A stretch of 53,330 nucleotides of DNA, taken from positions 1-53,330 of the forward strand of contig CACVKW010001312.1 in assembly GCA_902749685.1 (NCBI GenBank), read 5' to 3'. Below are positions 7,208-14,938 of the stretch, in pieces. Made by a program: the position numbers and the translations under genes. The notes below the pieces were generated by a model. The model worked only from the letters and a program-made list of their open reading frames with translations, ran no database searches and was not told the origin of the DNA. The DNA comes from Olavius sp. associated proteobacterium Delta 1. Its GTDB lineage: Bacteria; Desulfobacterota; Desulfobacteria; Desulfobacterales; JAFDCJ01. Each line of letters opens with the position of its first letter. Within the stretch, counting starts at the first letter, position 1.

Positions 7208-8152
7208 TTATCTGACACCTTCCGGCGTAAATCTGACGGCTACCGTCACATACGGCACCCTGATCGCATCCGGGTGCGGTGATACCGGATTGGCTTTGAC
7301 GATCGCTTTAAATGCCGAATCATCCAAATATGAGTTGCCCGATTTTTGGGTGAATATGATGTCGGTTATTTCACCGCTTGGCAACACCCGGAACACTAAA
7401 CTGGCCTGCTGGGCCCTGCCATCGCCGGCCATCTGCTGGGAATATGCCCAGTGCCTTTCTACCTGAAAGGCTACTTCAATTTTATATAAGTCCGTTATCT
7501 CAAGCGCTCGCTTGCCGCCGGATCCGGTTGCTCCCGGGATGCCGGCACCCGCTGCACCCTGAATTCCTGCGGCTTTCTGAACTGGCTGGGAACCGTCGGC
7601 TTCGCTTTGAGCCACTTTCTTTTTCAAACGATCAATGGCCTGCCTGACGGAATCTGTTTGAGATTTTTCTACGTTTTTCGCGACACCGGACAGGGCCTGA
7701 TTAATCATTTTTTGACGATTTTGAGTTTTTTTCTTAAGGGACTTCTTATTCTTGGGTTTCTGTCGTTCAGGGGCCAATGAAACCGTTTTAGCGGGTATTG
7801 GTGAAACCGGCAGTGGTTCAGGGGGCGGGGTAGCGATGAGCGGTTTCTTCTGAGTCTGCTTGATCTCCTTTTTTGGAACCGCAACGGTTTTGACGGCCGG
7901 TTTGGCAGCCGGCGCGGGTGCCGGCGAAATTGAAGGTTTCGCAGCCGCCTTGGGAGCGCCGGGCAATGACACTAAACTGACATGAATAGACCCCTGCCCC
8001 AACCGTGGCCGGGGGCTAGACTCCGGCATAAATACCACGGATCCAATGAAAATCAGATGAATTACAAGTGAGATTCCAAAATAAAACACCATGGTGCGGG
8101 ATTCAATGCCCGTCCCCATTGGATACGCCGGAGCATAAATTCTTTTTTTCAT
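7208..8152 (-). CDS. tolA: TonB/TolA-type energy transducer in the tol cluster
   Basis: Trans-periplasmic link between the TolQR proton motor and TolB/Pal. The 314-residue protein has one membrane segment about residues 21-41 containing SLVIH, the SxxxH pattern through which TonB and TolA contact their motor, then a long Pro/Lys/Ala-rich stalk, a Lys/Gln helical stretch (140-190), and a C-terminal TonB/TolA domain (about 215-310, VERHWAYSQQM and SGEITDIIF). By sequence it resembles TonB family transducers; its place between tolR and tolB argues for the TolA role. Its ATG overlaps the tolR stop by one base. Confidence 0.85.
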   Translation of the reverse strand: MKKRIYAPAYPMGTGIESRTMVFYFGISLVIHLIFIGSVVFMPESSPRPRLGQGSIHVSLVSLPGAPKAAAKPSISPAPAPAAKPAVKTVAVPKKEIKQTQKKPLIATPPPEPLPVSPIPAKTVSLAPERQKPKNKKSLKKKTQNRQKMINQALSGVAKNVEKSQTDSVRQAIDRLKKKVAQSEADGSQPVQKAAGIQGAAGAGIPGATGSGGKRALEITDLYKIEVAFQVERHWAYSQQMAGDGRAQQASLVFRVLPSGEITDIIFTQKSGNSYLDDSAFKAIVKANPVSPHPDAIRVPYVTVAVRFTPEGVR

Positions 8153-8592
8153 CAGCTTTTTGTTTTTTGCGCTTTGCGTATCTTTTCGATAACCGCCGGT
8201 TCGGTGACCATGCCCAGCTGCTCGACACCGGCGCCTTTAATCTCGGCCATCACCTGTACAACGATGCCATAGGGAATATCCTTGTCGGCTTTCAGATAAA
8301 CATCCCGATCGCTGCGGCCCTGCAGAATTTTCAGCAGTTTTTCACGCAGAAACTCAACAGTTACCTCAAAATCGTTGATATAAACCTGTTGGTCTTTATT
8401 GATCGTGACGATTAGATGTTCCTTTTCGGAATCAAGCGGTTTGGCCGTAGCCTCAGGCAAATCAACATTCAGCCCCTGGACCATCATCGGCGCGGTGACC
8501 ATGAAAATGATCAAGAGAACCAACATGACATCCACAAAGGGCGTCACGTTTATCTCAGACATCAACTCGCTGTGTTTCCCGCCGGAGGTCAT
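8152..8592 (-). CDS. tolR: TolR/ExbD family biopolymer transport protein
   Basis: Proton-channel subunit of the Tol motor. The 146-residue protein has the ExbD/TolR signature: a short cytoplasmic N-terminus with INVTPFVDVM, one membrane helix about residues 20-37 whose D21 matches the essential proton-carrying Asp of the family, and a periplasmic domain (residues 45-140) with VQVMAEIKGAGVEQLGMVTEP. Coupled by overlapping start and stop codons to tolQ upstream and tolA downstream. Confidence 0.95.
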   Translation of the reverse strand: MTSGGKHSELMSEINVTPFVDVMLVLLIIFMVTAPMMVQGLNVDLPEATAKPLDSEKEHLIVTINKDQQVYINDFEVTVEFLREKLLKILQGRSDRDVYLKADKDIPYGIVVQVMAEIKGAGVEQLGMVTEPAVIEKIRKAQKTKS

Positions 8593-9326
8593 GCTCTTCT
8601 CCTCTCAATGCGCAAGATATCCCGCTCAATGATGTTTAAAAAGTCCGCTGCAAAGCTATGCAGCTCGGTTTCAACAATCCGGATTTTATTCATGAAAAAA
8701 TTAAATGCGATGACAGCCGGGATAGCTGCAGCCAGACCCGCGGCGGTTGCCACCAGGGCCTCGGAAATGCCGGGTGCGACTACCGCCAGACTGGCGGAGC
8801 CCCGCTGGCCAATTCCGCTGAATGAATTCATAATTCCCCAAACCGTTCCGAACAATCCGATAAATGGAGCCGTATTGCCGGTGGTTGCCAGAAAGGGTAC
8901 CATCTGGGTCATGCGAGTCATCTCCGTGTTGGTTGCTCTGCGCAACGCCCGTTTGACATTGTCTATTCCGGCAAATTGAGTTTTGAACGGGGGATTATTG
9001 CCGGAATTATCGGAGGATTCCGCTTCGACAGGCTGACCGGTCTGGCTCGTTTTTTTCAATTCGAGGTAGCCGATGCGAAAAATTCTGGCCAATGGACTGC
9101 CGTGCAGTTGCTTGGCTTTTGCAAAGGCATTGGACAGATCCCGGCTCTTCCAAAAAAATTCCGTAAATTCGGTGGATTGTGTAAATGATCTTTTAATATA
9201 TCGATATTTAACGATAATAATCGCCCAGGAGGTTACCGAAAAAAACAACAACAATAACAGGACTAATTGAACCACAATACCGGCATTACTGATCATATGG
9301 ATCAGATCGATCTCAGCAAGCGTCAT
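8589..9326 (-). CDS. tolQ: TolQ/ExbB family proton channel protein
   Basis: Inner-membrane subunit that with TolR forms the ion channel powering TolA. The 245-residue protein has three predicted membrane helices (about residues 16-39, 137-162 and 172-200) and the MotA/TolQ/ExbB signature around FLATTGNTAPFIGLFGTVWGI and ISEALVATAAGL. A Ser/Asn/Pro-rich insertion near residues 75-95 lies in the cytoplasmic loop. First gene of the tol operon; a strong promoter-like sequence lies at 9431-9457. It overlaps tolR by four bases (ATGA). Confidence 0.95.
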   Translation of the reverse strand: MTLAEIDLIHMISNAGIVVQLVLLLLLFFSVTSWAIIIVKYRYIKRSFTQSTEFTEFFWKSRDLSNAFAKAKQLHGSPLARIFRIGYLELKKTSQTGQPVEAESSDNSGNNPPFKTQFAGIDNVKRALRRATNTEMTRMTQMVPFLATTGNTAPFIGLFGTVWGIMNSFSGIGQRGSASLAVVAPGISEALVATAAGLAAAIPAVIAFNFFMNKIRIVETELHSFAADFLNIIERDILRIERRRA

Positions 9327-9430
9327 AAATATCTCCGTATTCTATCTGAATTACTTGAAAATTCGGATTTTTAAATTTCTAAAATATAGTGACGGACGGT
9401 CGTAATAACTTTCTGTTTTAACTATTATTA

Positions 9431-9457
9431 GTTATATGAAATTGGATAAAGTGTCAA
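9431..9457 (-). promoter_or_regulatory. Sigma-70-type promoter for tolQRA
   Basis: On the minus strand TTGACA (9457-9452) is followed after 15 bp by TATAAC (9436-9431). The predicted start is about 100 bp upstream of the tolQ ATG. The spacing is short of the usual 17 bp; see the other 15-bp cases at 19827, 28135 and 51765. Confidence 0.55.
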
Positions 9458-9532
9458 CATATTTGGATGCCGATACCAACGGGGCAACTTTTAGCTTGCC
9501 TTCAGCAGCGGTGGCAATTAAGAAGGTGGGGA

Positions 9533-9581
9533 GGGATGCGGGGTGCGAGTACCGTGTTGCGAGATGCAGGGTACAGGAATA
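9533..9581 (+). repeat. Heptad repeat tract, GGGATGC type
   Basis: Seven consecutive 7-bp units, mostly GnGnTGC (GGGATGC, GGGGTGC, GAGATGC). G-rich and unlike the A/T-rich tracts elsewhere, but with the same strict period. Confidence 0.65.
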
Positions 9582-9624
9582 TAGGGCCCCGAAGTCTAAT
9601 TAAAAACCCCGAGGTATGTTCTTT

Positions 9625-9659
9625 TTCCGCATTCCGTATTCCGAAGTCCGAATTCAAAA
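9625..9659 (+). repeat. Heptad repeat tract, TTCCGAA type
   Basis: Units TTCCGCA, TTCCGTA, TTCCGAA and GTCCGAA in perfect phase, then TTCAAAA. Followed directly by AATTCTGTCC (9659-9668), a motif also found beside tracts at 20701 and, with two changes, at 19541. The HD gene starts at 9699. Confidence 0.75.
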
Positions 9660-9698
9660 ATTCTGTCCTATGTCATCTAAACATCGAGAGGACTATCT

Positions 9699-10247
9699 AT
9701 GAAAAAGATTGCCAATCTGCTGTTTGAGGCCAAAATATTAAAAGATATCCCCCGTTCAGGATACCATTTTCTGGGTGCCGGTAAAGAATCGGTGGCGGAA
9801 CATTCTTTTAGCACGACATTTATTGCGTATGTCATGTCACAGCTGGAACCCGAGGTCAATGCACTGAAATTGGTCAGCATGTGTCTGATCCATGATCTTC
9901 CCGAAGCCCGGGTGGGAGATTTGAACACGGTTCATAAACAATACGTCACAGCCGATGAAACCAATGCACTTGAAGATGCCACCCGCGGGCTGGCTTTTGG
10001 TCAAAATTTGAAGGGCCTGATGCAGGAATATAATGAAGGTCTTTCAAAAGAAGCCAGACTGGCCCATGACGCCGATCAACTGGCATTGGTTCTCGAGTTA
10101 AAGGATTTAATGGATATCGGATATAAACCGCCAACCAGCTGGATAGAAAACGTGATCGATCGGATTAAAACCAAAGTCGGCAAAAGAATCGCTCAAGCCG
10201 TTATGGCTACCCGGCGGGATAGTTGGTGGCTCCCAACAACCAAATAA
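9699..10247 (+). CDS. HD-domain phosphohydrolase (YfbR/HDDC2-like)
   Basis: A 182-residue protein of the HD_3 group, whose characterised members are metal-dependent 5'-deoxynucleotidases acting on nucleoside monophosphates. The metal site is visible: H35 (AEHSFSTT), H65-D66 (IHDLPEA) and a distal Asp in HDADQL near residue 124-126. AGAGGA six bases before the ATG supports the start. It stands alone, divergent from tolQ and upstream of sdhCAB on the same strand. Substrate cannot be told from sequence. Confidence 0.85.
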   Translation: MKKIANLLFEAKILKDIPRSGYHFLGAGKESVAEHSFSTTFIAYVMSQLEPEVNALKLVSMCLIHDLPEARVGDLNTVHKQYVTADETNALEDATRGLAFGQNLKGLMQEYNEGLSKEARLAHDADQLALVLELKDLMDIGYKPPTSWIENVIDRIKTKVGKRIAQAVMATRRDSWWLPTTK

Positions 10248-10320
10248 ATTATGGGAAGCTCAGGCCTAGCGCAAAATAAAATCAAAACCAGTTGACCTCT
10301 TGGTAATATAAGAGCATAAA

Positions 10321-10362
10321 ATCCCGAATCTCAAGCACCAAATTACAATATTCAAATACCAA
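10321..10362 (+). repeat. Heptad repeat tract, nnnnCAA type
   Basis: Six 7-bp units in phase; five end in CAA (ATCTCAA, GCACCAA, ATTACAA, TATTCAA, ATACCAA). It lies in the 205-bp gap between the HD gene and sdhC, just upstream of a TTGACA sequence at 10371. Confidence 0.65.
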
Positions 10363-10452
10363 AACTTTTATTGACAGTTGGCAATAAAATCAATAAGTAT
10401 AGAACCTTTTCCCACCTATCTGGGTTACTCAACGCGAAAGCTGGAGGAATCA

Positions 10453-11094
10453 ATGAATTGGCTGAAGCAAACCCTGTGGTCCTCCATCGGCAAAAAGCTG
10501 ATGATGGCCATCACCGGTCTCTCGTTTTGTGCATTTCTGGTCGGGCATCTTGCTGGTAATCTGACAATCTATGCCGGAAAAGATGCATTCAATTCCTATG
10601 CTGAACATTTGCATTCATTGGGCCCATTGATAACAGCGGCAGAACTGGGACTTCTGGCTTGCGCCGTTATTCACATAGTTACCGGTCTGGCCCTGTTTTA
10701 CCAGAATGCCACCGCCCGCGGCGGACGCTACGCCGTCAACAAAAAAGGCGGTGGACGGACGATCGGCTCCGCCACCATGCCCTATACCGGTATACTATTG
10801 CTGGCGTTTGTCATAATGCATCTGGTCAACTTTCACTTTGTCGATAAAAACAATACGACTATCTTTCAAATCGTATCAGAAACATTTGCCAATCCGCTGT
10901 GGGTCATCATCTATATTCTTGCAATGATTGTAGCTGCAGTGCATGTCAGCCATGGTTTTTGGAGCGCCTTTCAGTCAGTCGGCGCTAATCACCCGAAATA
11001 TATGCCGATTATCATGATCTTCAGCATATTATTCAGCATGGCTATCGCCATCGGTTTCGGACTGCTGCCGATATACATCTCCGTTGCGGGTTAG
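10453..11094 (+). CDS. sdhC: Succinate dehydrogenase/fumarate reductase cytochrome b subunit
   Basis: Membrane anchor carrying heme b and passing electrons between the SdhAB head and the quinone pool. With the ATG at 10453, ten bases after GGAGG, it has 213 residues and about five membrane helices, with membrane histidines in GHLAGN, IHIVTG, MHLVNFHF and VHVSHGF. This is the single-subunit, probably di-heme (type B) anchor found with a two-protein head; no sdhD is present. In related sulfate reducers such enzymes work as succinate dehydrogenase or fumarate reductase; direction cannot be read here. First gene of sdhCAB, 12 bases before sdhA. Confidence 0.93.
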   Translation: MNWLKQTLWSSIGKKLMMAITGLSFCAFLVGHLAGNLTIYAGKDAFNSYAEHLHSLGPLITAAELGLLACAVIHIVTGLALFYQNATARGGRYAVNKKGGGRTIGSATMPYTGILLLAFVIMHLVNFHFVDKNNTTIFQIVSETFANPLWVIIYILAMIVAAVHVSHGFWSAFQSVGANHPKYMPIIMIFSILFSMAIAIGFGLLPIYISVAG

Positions 11095-11106
11095 AAAGGA
11101 AATATT

Positions 11107-13020
11107 ATGCCGCTTGATGCCAAAATACCCGGGGGCCCTCTGGCACAAAAATGGGACAGACACCGATTTGAATTAAAGCTGGTCAATCCGGCCAATAAGA
11201 GAAAGTTTGAGATTATTGTGGTCGGCACCGGCCTGGCCGGCGGTTCCGCATCCGCAACCCTGGCGGAACTGGGCTATGATGTCAAAACATTCTGCATCCA
11301 GGACAGCCCGCGTCGGGCTCACAGCATCGCCGCTCAGGGCGGAATAAACGCCGCCAAAAATTATCCGAACGACGGTGACAGCATATGGCGCCTTTTTTAT
11401 GATACCATCAAAGGCGGAGATTTTAGAGCCCGCGAGGCCAATGTGTATCGCCTGGCCCAACTCAGTAATGATATAATCGATCACTGCGTGGCCCAGGGAA
11501 TTCCATTTGCGCGGGATTACGGCGGTCTACTGGCCAACCGTTCCTTTGGCGGCGCCCAGGTTTCACGCACCTTTTATGCCCGCGGGCAGACGGGTCAGCA
11601 ACTGCTGTTGGGCGCCTATAGTGCGTTGTCACGCCAGATCGGCGCCGCTAAAGTTAAAATGTTTGAGCGCCGTGAAATGGTCGATCTGGTTGTTGTCAAT
11701 GGCCAGGCCCGGGGGATCATTGTCCGCAATCTGGTCACCGGTGAGATTGAACGCCACGACGCCCACGCTGTTGTCCTGTGTACGGGTGGCTACGGAAATG
11801 CATTTTTCCTATCCACCAACGCCATGACCTCCAATGTGACGGCGGCTTACCGCGCATATAAACGCGGCGCTTTTTTTGCCAATCCGTGCTTTACCCAGAT
11901 TCACCCCACCTGCATTCCGGTGCACGGTACCTACCAGTCCAAACTGACGCTGATGAGCGAGAGCCTGCGAAACGACGGACGCGTTTGGGTACCCAAAAAC
12001 CCCGGTGATAAAAGGTCGCCCCAGGAGATTCCGGCAGCGGACAGGGACTATTTTCTGGAAGAAAAATATCCCAGTTTCGGCAACCTGGTCCCGCGTGATG
12101 TTGCTTCCCGCAATGCCAAAGAGCAATGCGATATGGGCAAAGGCGTCGGTTCCACCGGTCTGGCGGTCTATCTGGATTTTGAAGACGCCATTAAACGGGA
12201 CACCCGGGCGGTGATCGAAAAAAAATACGGCAATCTTTTTCAGATGTATGAGAAGATCACCGGTGAAGACCCCTACCAGGCACCCATGCGGATCTACCCG
12301 GCCGTTCACTACACCATGGGTGGCCTTTGGGTCGACTATAATCTGATGAGTTCCATCGACGGTCTTTTCGTCATGGGCGAGGCTAACTTCTCAGACCATG
12401 GCGCCAATCGCCTGGGCGCCAGCGCTCTGATGCAGGGTCTGGCTGACGGATATTTCATTGTTCCCTACACCGTCGGCGGTTATCTGGCCGGAACGGCGTT
12501 GCCGGAAGTTACCACCGACCACCCTGCATTTAAGGATGCGGAAAAAGATGCGCAGTCCCGACTCAAGACGCTGCTTTCCATAAACGGCAAGCGCACCGTC
12601 GATGACTTTCATAAGGAACTGGGCCTGATCATGTGGGAATACTGCGGTATGGCCCGCAACAATCAAGGGCTTGAAAAGGCACGTAGCCTCGTACAGCAGT
12701 TGCGCGCTGAATTCTGGGAAAATGTTATCGTTCCCGGATCCGTCAAAGACTTCAACCAAAGCGTAGAAAGGGCCGGTCGGGTGGCAGATTTCCTTGAATT
12801 TGGTGAATTAATGATCATCGATGCCCTGGCACGCCAGGAATCCTGCGGTGGGCATTTTAACGAAGACTTTCAAACCAAAGGCCACGAAGCCAGGCGCGAC
12901 GACGAAAATTTCTGCCACGCCGCGGCCTGGGAATTTAGCGGTGATGACAGCCAACCGCAATTGCATAAAGAACATCTGGTTTTCGAAAATGTCGAATTAA
13001 GCCAAAGGAGTTACAAGTGA
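11107..13020 (+). CDS. sdhA: Succinate dehydrogenase/fumarate reductase flavoprotein subunit
   Basis: Catalytic FAD subunit interconverting succinate and fumarate. The 637-residue protein shows the FAD-binding VVGTGLAGG (about residues 38-46), the histidine for covalent FAD attachment in RRAHSIAAQGG (H72), substrate-site sequences FTQIHPT and DHGANRLGASAL, and a C-terminal helical domain ending SGDDSQPQLHKEHLVF. Length and the non-classical sequence agree with type B enzymes of Desulfobacterota and epsilonproteobacteria. Its stop codon overlaps the GTG start of sdhB. Confidence 0.96.
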   Translation: MPLDAKIPGGPLAQKWDRHRFELKLVNPANKRKFEIIVVGTGLAGGSASATLAELGYDVKTFCIQDSPRRAHSIAAQGGINAAKNYPNDGDSIWRLFYDTIKGGDFRAREANVYRLAQLSNDIIDHCVAQGIPFARDYGGLLANRSFGGAQVSRTFYARGQTGQQLLLGAYSALSRQIGAAKVKMFERREMVDLVVVNGQARGIIVRNLVTGEIERHDAHAVVLCTGGYGNAFFLSTNAMTSNVTAAYRAYKRGAFFANPCFTQIHPTCIPVHGTYQSKLTLMSESLRNDGRVWVPKNPGDKRSPQEIPAADRDYFLEEKYPSFGNLVPRDVASRNAKEQCDMGKGVGSTGLAVYLDFEDAIKRDTRAVIEKKYGNLFQMYEKITGEDPYQAPMRIYPAVHYTMGGLWVDYNLMSSIDGLFVMGEANFSDHGANRLGASALMQGLADGYFIVPYTVGGYLAGTALPEVTTDHPAFKDAEKDAQSRLKTLLSINGKRTVDDFHKELGLIMWEYCGMARNNQGLEKARSLVQQLRAEFWENVIVPGSVKDFNQSVERAGRVADFLEFGELMIIDALARQESCGGHFNEDFQTKGHEARRDDENFCHAAAWEFSGDDSQPQLHKEHLVFENVELSQRSYK

Positions 13021-13781
13021 CAAAGACGATCAGTTTAACATTGAAAATATGGCGTCAAAGTTCGCCTGGCAGCAAGGGTAAACTTGAAATGCATCAGGCC
13101 AGCGATATTTCAAGCGATATGTCGTTTCTTGAAATGCTCGACGTTATCAATGAAAAATTGACGTTGCAGGGCCAGGACCCCATCGCCTTTGACCATGACT
13201 GCCGGGAAGGCATTTGCGGTATGTGCGGTGCGGTGGTCAACGGACGGCCCCACGGGCCGGAGAAGGGCACGACCCTGTGTCAGCTGCACATGCGGCACTT
13301 CTCGGACGGGGACACCATTGTTATCGAGCCCTGGCGGGCAAAGGCCTTTCCAGTTATCAAGGACCTGGTGGTGAATCGCAGTGCTTTCGACACGATTATT
13401 CAGGCCGGCGGATTTATTTCGGCAAATACCGGGGGAGCCCAGGATGCCAATGCCCTCCCGGTTCCCCAAGCCAATGCCGAAAAAGCCATGGATGCCGCCG
13501 CCTGTATCGGCTGCGGCGCCTGCGTTGCAGCCTGCCCGAATGCAGCAGCCATGCTGTTTACAGGTGCCAAGATATCCCACCTGGCCCTATTGCCCCAGGG
13601 ACGGCCGGAAGCCGCCAAACGAGCCATCGAAATGCTGCGCACCATGGATGAATTGGGGTTCGGCAATTGCACCAACGAAAGAGAGTGTGAAGCGGAATGC
13701 CCCAAGGAAATTTCGATTGTCAACATTGCCCGGATGAACCGTGAATTTCTCAAAGCAAGTTTTATTTCTGATGAAAAATGA
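13017..13781 (+). CDS. sdhB: Succinate dehydrogenase/fumarate reductase iron-sulfur subunit
   Basis: Electron-transfer subunit between flavin and heme. The 254-residue protein starts at GTG 13017 behind AAAGGAG and overlaps the sdhA stop. The N-terminal plant-type ferredoxin domain binds [2Fe-2S] through C62, C67, C70 and C88; the C-terminal domain has CIGCGACVAACP (C163, C166, C169, C173) and a second group C218, C224, C228 that complete the cubane and three-iron sites. The ENERGY chain order 2Fe-4Fe-3Fe is as in the family. The stop codon lies inside the left arm of a 12-bp hairpin. Confidence 0.95.
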   Translation: MTKTISLTLKIWRQSSPGSKGKLEMHQASDISSDMSFLEMLDVINEKLTLQGQDPIAFDHDCREGICGMCGAVVNGRPHGPEKGTTLCQLHMRHFSDGDTIVIEPWRAKAFPVIKDLVVNRSAFDTIIQAGGFISANTGGAQDANALPVPQANAEKAMDAAACIGCGACVAACPNAAAMLFTGAKISHLALLPQGRPEAAKRAIEMLRTMDELGFGNCTNERECEAECPKEISIVNIARMNREFLKASFISDEK

Positions 13782-13809
13782 TGCTTTCTAAAAAAACAGA
13801 AAGCATCAT
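13778..13809 (+). terminator. Hairpin at the sdhCAB 3' end
   Basis: A perfect 12-bp stem (13778-13789 with 13798-13809) around an A-rich loop includes the sdhB stop codon. On the plus strand no T-run follows; on the minus strand TTTTTC follows. It marks the end of the operon but could be an mRNA stabiliser or a block to antisense transcripts rather than a classic terminator. Confidence 0.5.
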
Positions 13810-13852
13810 GTATCTGGTGTTTAGTTTATATTCAGGATGGATTAATTAACAT

Positions 13853-14938
13853 ATGCAACAACTCTCCGCTTTAATTGATAGACTCCACTTGGCAATCCCC
13901 ACCGGTTCACCCTTTTTGATAATGATTTACAAGATTATCATCGTTGTCATTGGATTTTTTATTGCCTGGTTTATTCTCCGGTGGCTTTTGCACTTTGTTG
14001 AGAATAGATTAAAGGCTTACGAGTTTGTCCAGGGCAATTCCCGGATTTTTCATCTTATTCGCAGGGTACTGTTTTTAGCCCTGCTGTTGGCGGCCGGCAC
14101 ATACCTGATTCGTCTGACAAAGACACCCGCGCTGGAAAAAATTTTCCATGCAGTACTCATTGTATTTATGGCTATACCGGCAAAGGATTTTCTTAGAATT
14201 GCCATCACCTATCTGCAAAGCAGTATCGCTCATAAAACTGAAAATAAAGTTGATGATATCATTTTTGAACTGCTGGCGCGGTTCGCCGGTTTTATCGTAT
14301 TCGCCACGGCCATGGTGATGGCCCTCGACCTTTTGGGTGTCAATGTCATGCCGTTTATCGCCGGGGCCGGCGTGGCGGGTGTTGCGATTGGCTTTGCGGC
14401 CAAGGACACTTTATCCAATCTGATCGCCGGGGTGTTGCTTATTATAGATCGCCCGTTTGAGGTGGGAGACCGCATTGAAGTCTGGCGGGCCCCAACAAAA
14501 TCCGCCACCTGGGGGGATGTCATCGACATCGGGTTGCGCGCAACCAAAATTAAAACCACCGATAATATTGTCATCATCATACCCAACAATGAAATCATGC
14601 TGCGTGATATTATTAATTACACAACCATCACTGAAAAGATAAGGGTGCGCATCGACATTGGAATCGCCTATGATGCTGACATGCAAAAAGCCAAAAATAT
14701 TATGCTGCAGGCGGCCGCTACAGCCGGGTGGGTGGCAAAGGATCCGCCACCCAAGGTTGTGGTAAGAAATTTTGGCGAATACTCGGTTGATCTACAACTG
14801 CGGGTATGGATTGCAAATCCCCGCAAACGAATGGATACAATTTCATATATAACCGATATGGTTAAAGAACTCTTTGATGAGCAGGGGGTAGAGATACCCT
14901 ATCCGAAGAGAGATGTATACGTTAAAGGGAAGCTGTAA
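13853..14938 (+). CDS. Small-conductance mechanosensitive channel (MscS family)
   Basis: Membrane channel that opens under tension to release solutes during osmotic downshock. The 361-residue protein has an N-terminal membrane region with about four helices (residues 20-45, 68-88, 92-112, 137-160), the pore-lining Gly/Ala helix followed by FAAKDTLSNLIAGVLL, and the cytoplasmic beta and alpha-beta domains (DRPFEVGDRIEV, IIIPNNEIM, IPYPKRDVY). The last 17 bases overlap the 3' end of the convergent kinase gene. Confidence 0.92.
   Translation: MQQLSALIDRLHLAIPTGSPFLIMIYKIIIVVIGFFIAWFILRWLLHFVENRLKAYEFVQGNSRIFHLIRRVLFLALLLAAGTYLIRLTKTPALEKIFHAVLIVFMAIPAKDFLRIAITYLQSSIAHKTENKVDDIIFELLARFAGFIVFATAMVMALDLLGVNVMPFIAGAGVAGVAIGFAAKDTLSNLIAGVLLIIDRPFEVGDRIEVWRAPTKSATWGDVIDIGLRATKIKTTDNIVIIIPNNEIMLRDIINYTTITEKIRVRIDIGIAYDADMQKAKNIMLQAAATAGWVAKDPPPKVVVRNFGEYSVDLQLRVWIANPRKRMDTISYITDMVKELFDEQGVEIPYPKRDVYVKGKL

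Larger units (their letters stand above)
9327..9698. other. tolQ / HD-protein divergent intergenic region
   Basis: A 372-bp gap between divergent genes. It contains the tolQ promoter candidate (9431-9457, minus), a seven-unit heptad tract (9533-9581), a five-unit heptad tract (9625-9659), and the AATTCTGTCC motif (9659-9668). No further gene seen. Confidence 0.6.

Noticed and set aside
10371..10402. Sigma-70 promoter for sdhCAB
   Set aside because: TTGACA is perfect, but the boxes at 15-18 bp (AATAAG, TAAGTA, AAGTAT) are poor matches to TATAAT. Possible but not supported enough to list.
14922..14938. Overlap of mscS and kinase 3' ends as a regulatory antisense site
   Set aside because: A 17-base tail-to-tail overlap is common in compact genomes and nothing else suggests regulation.
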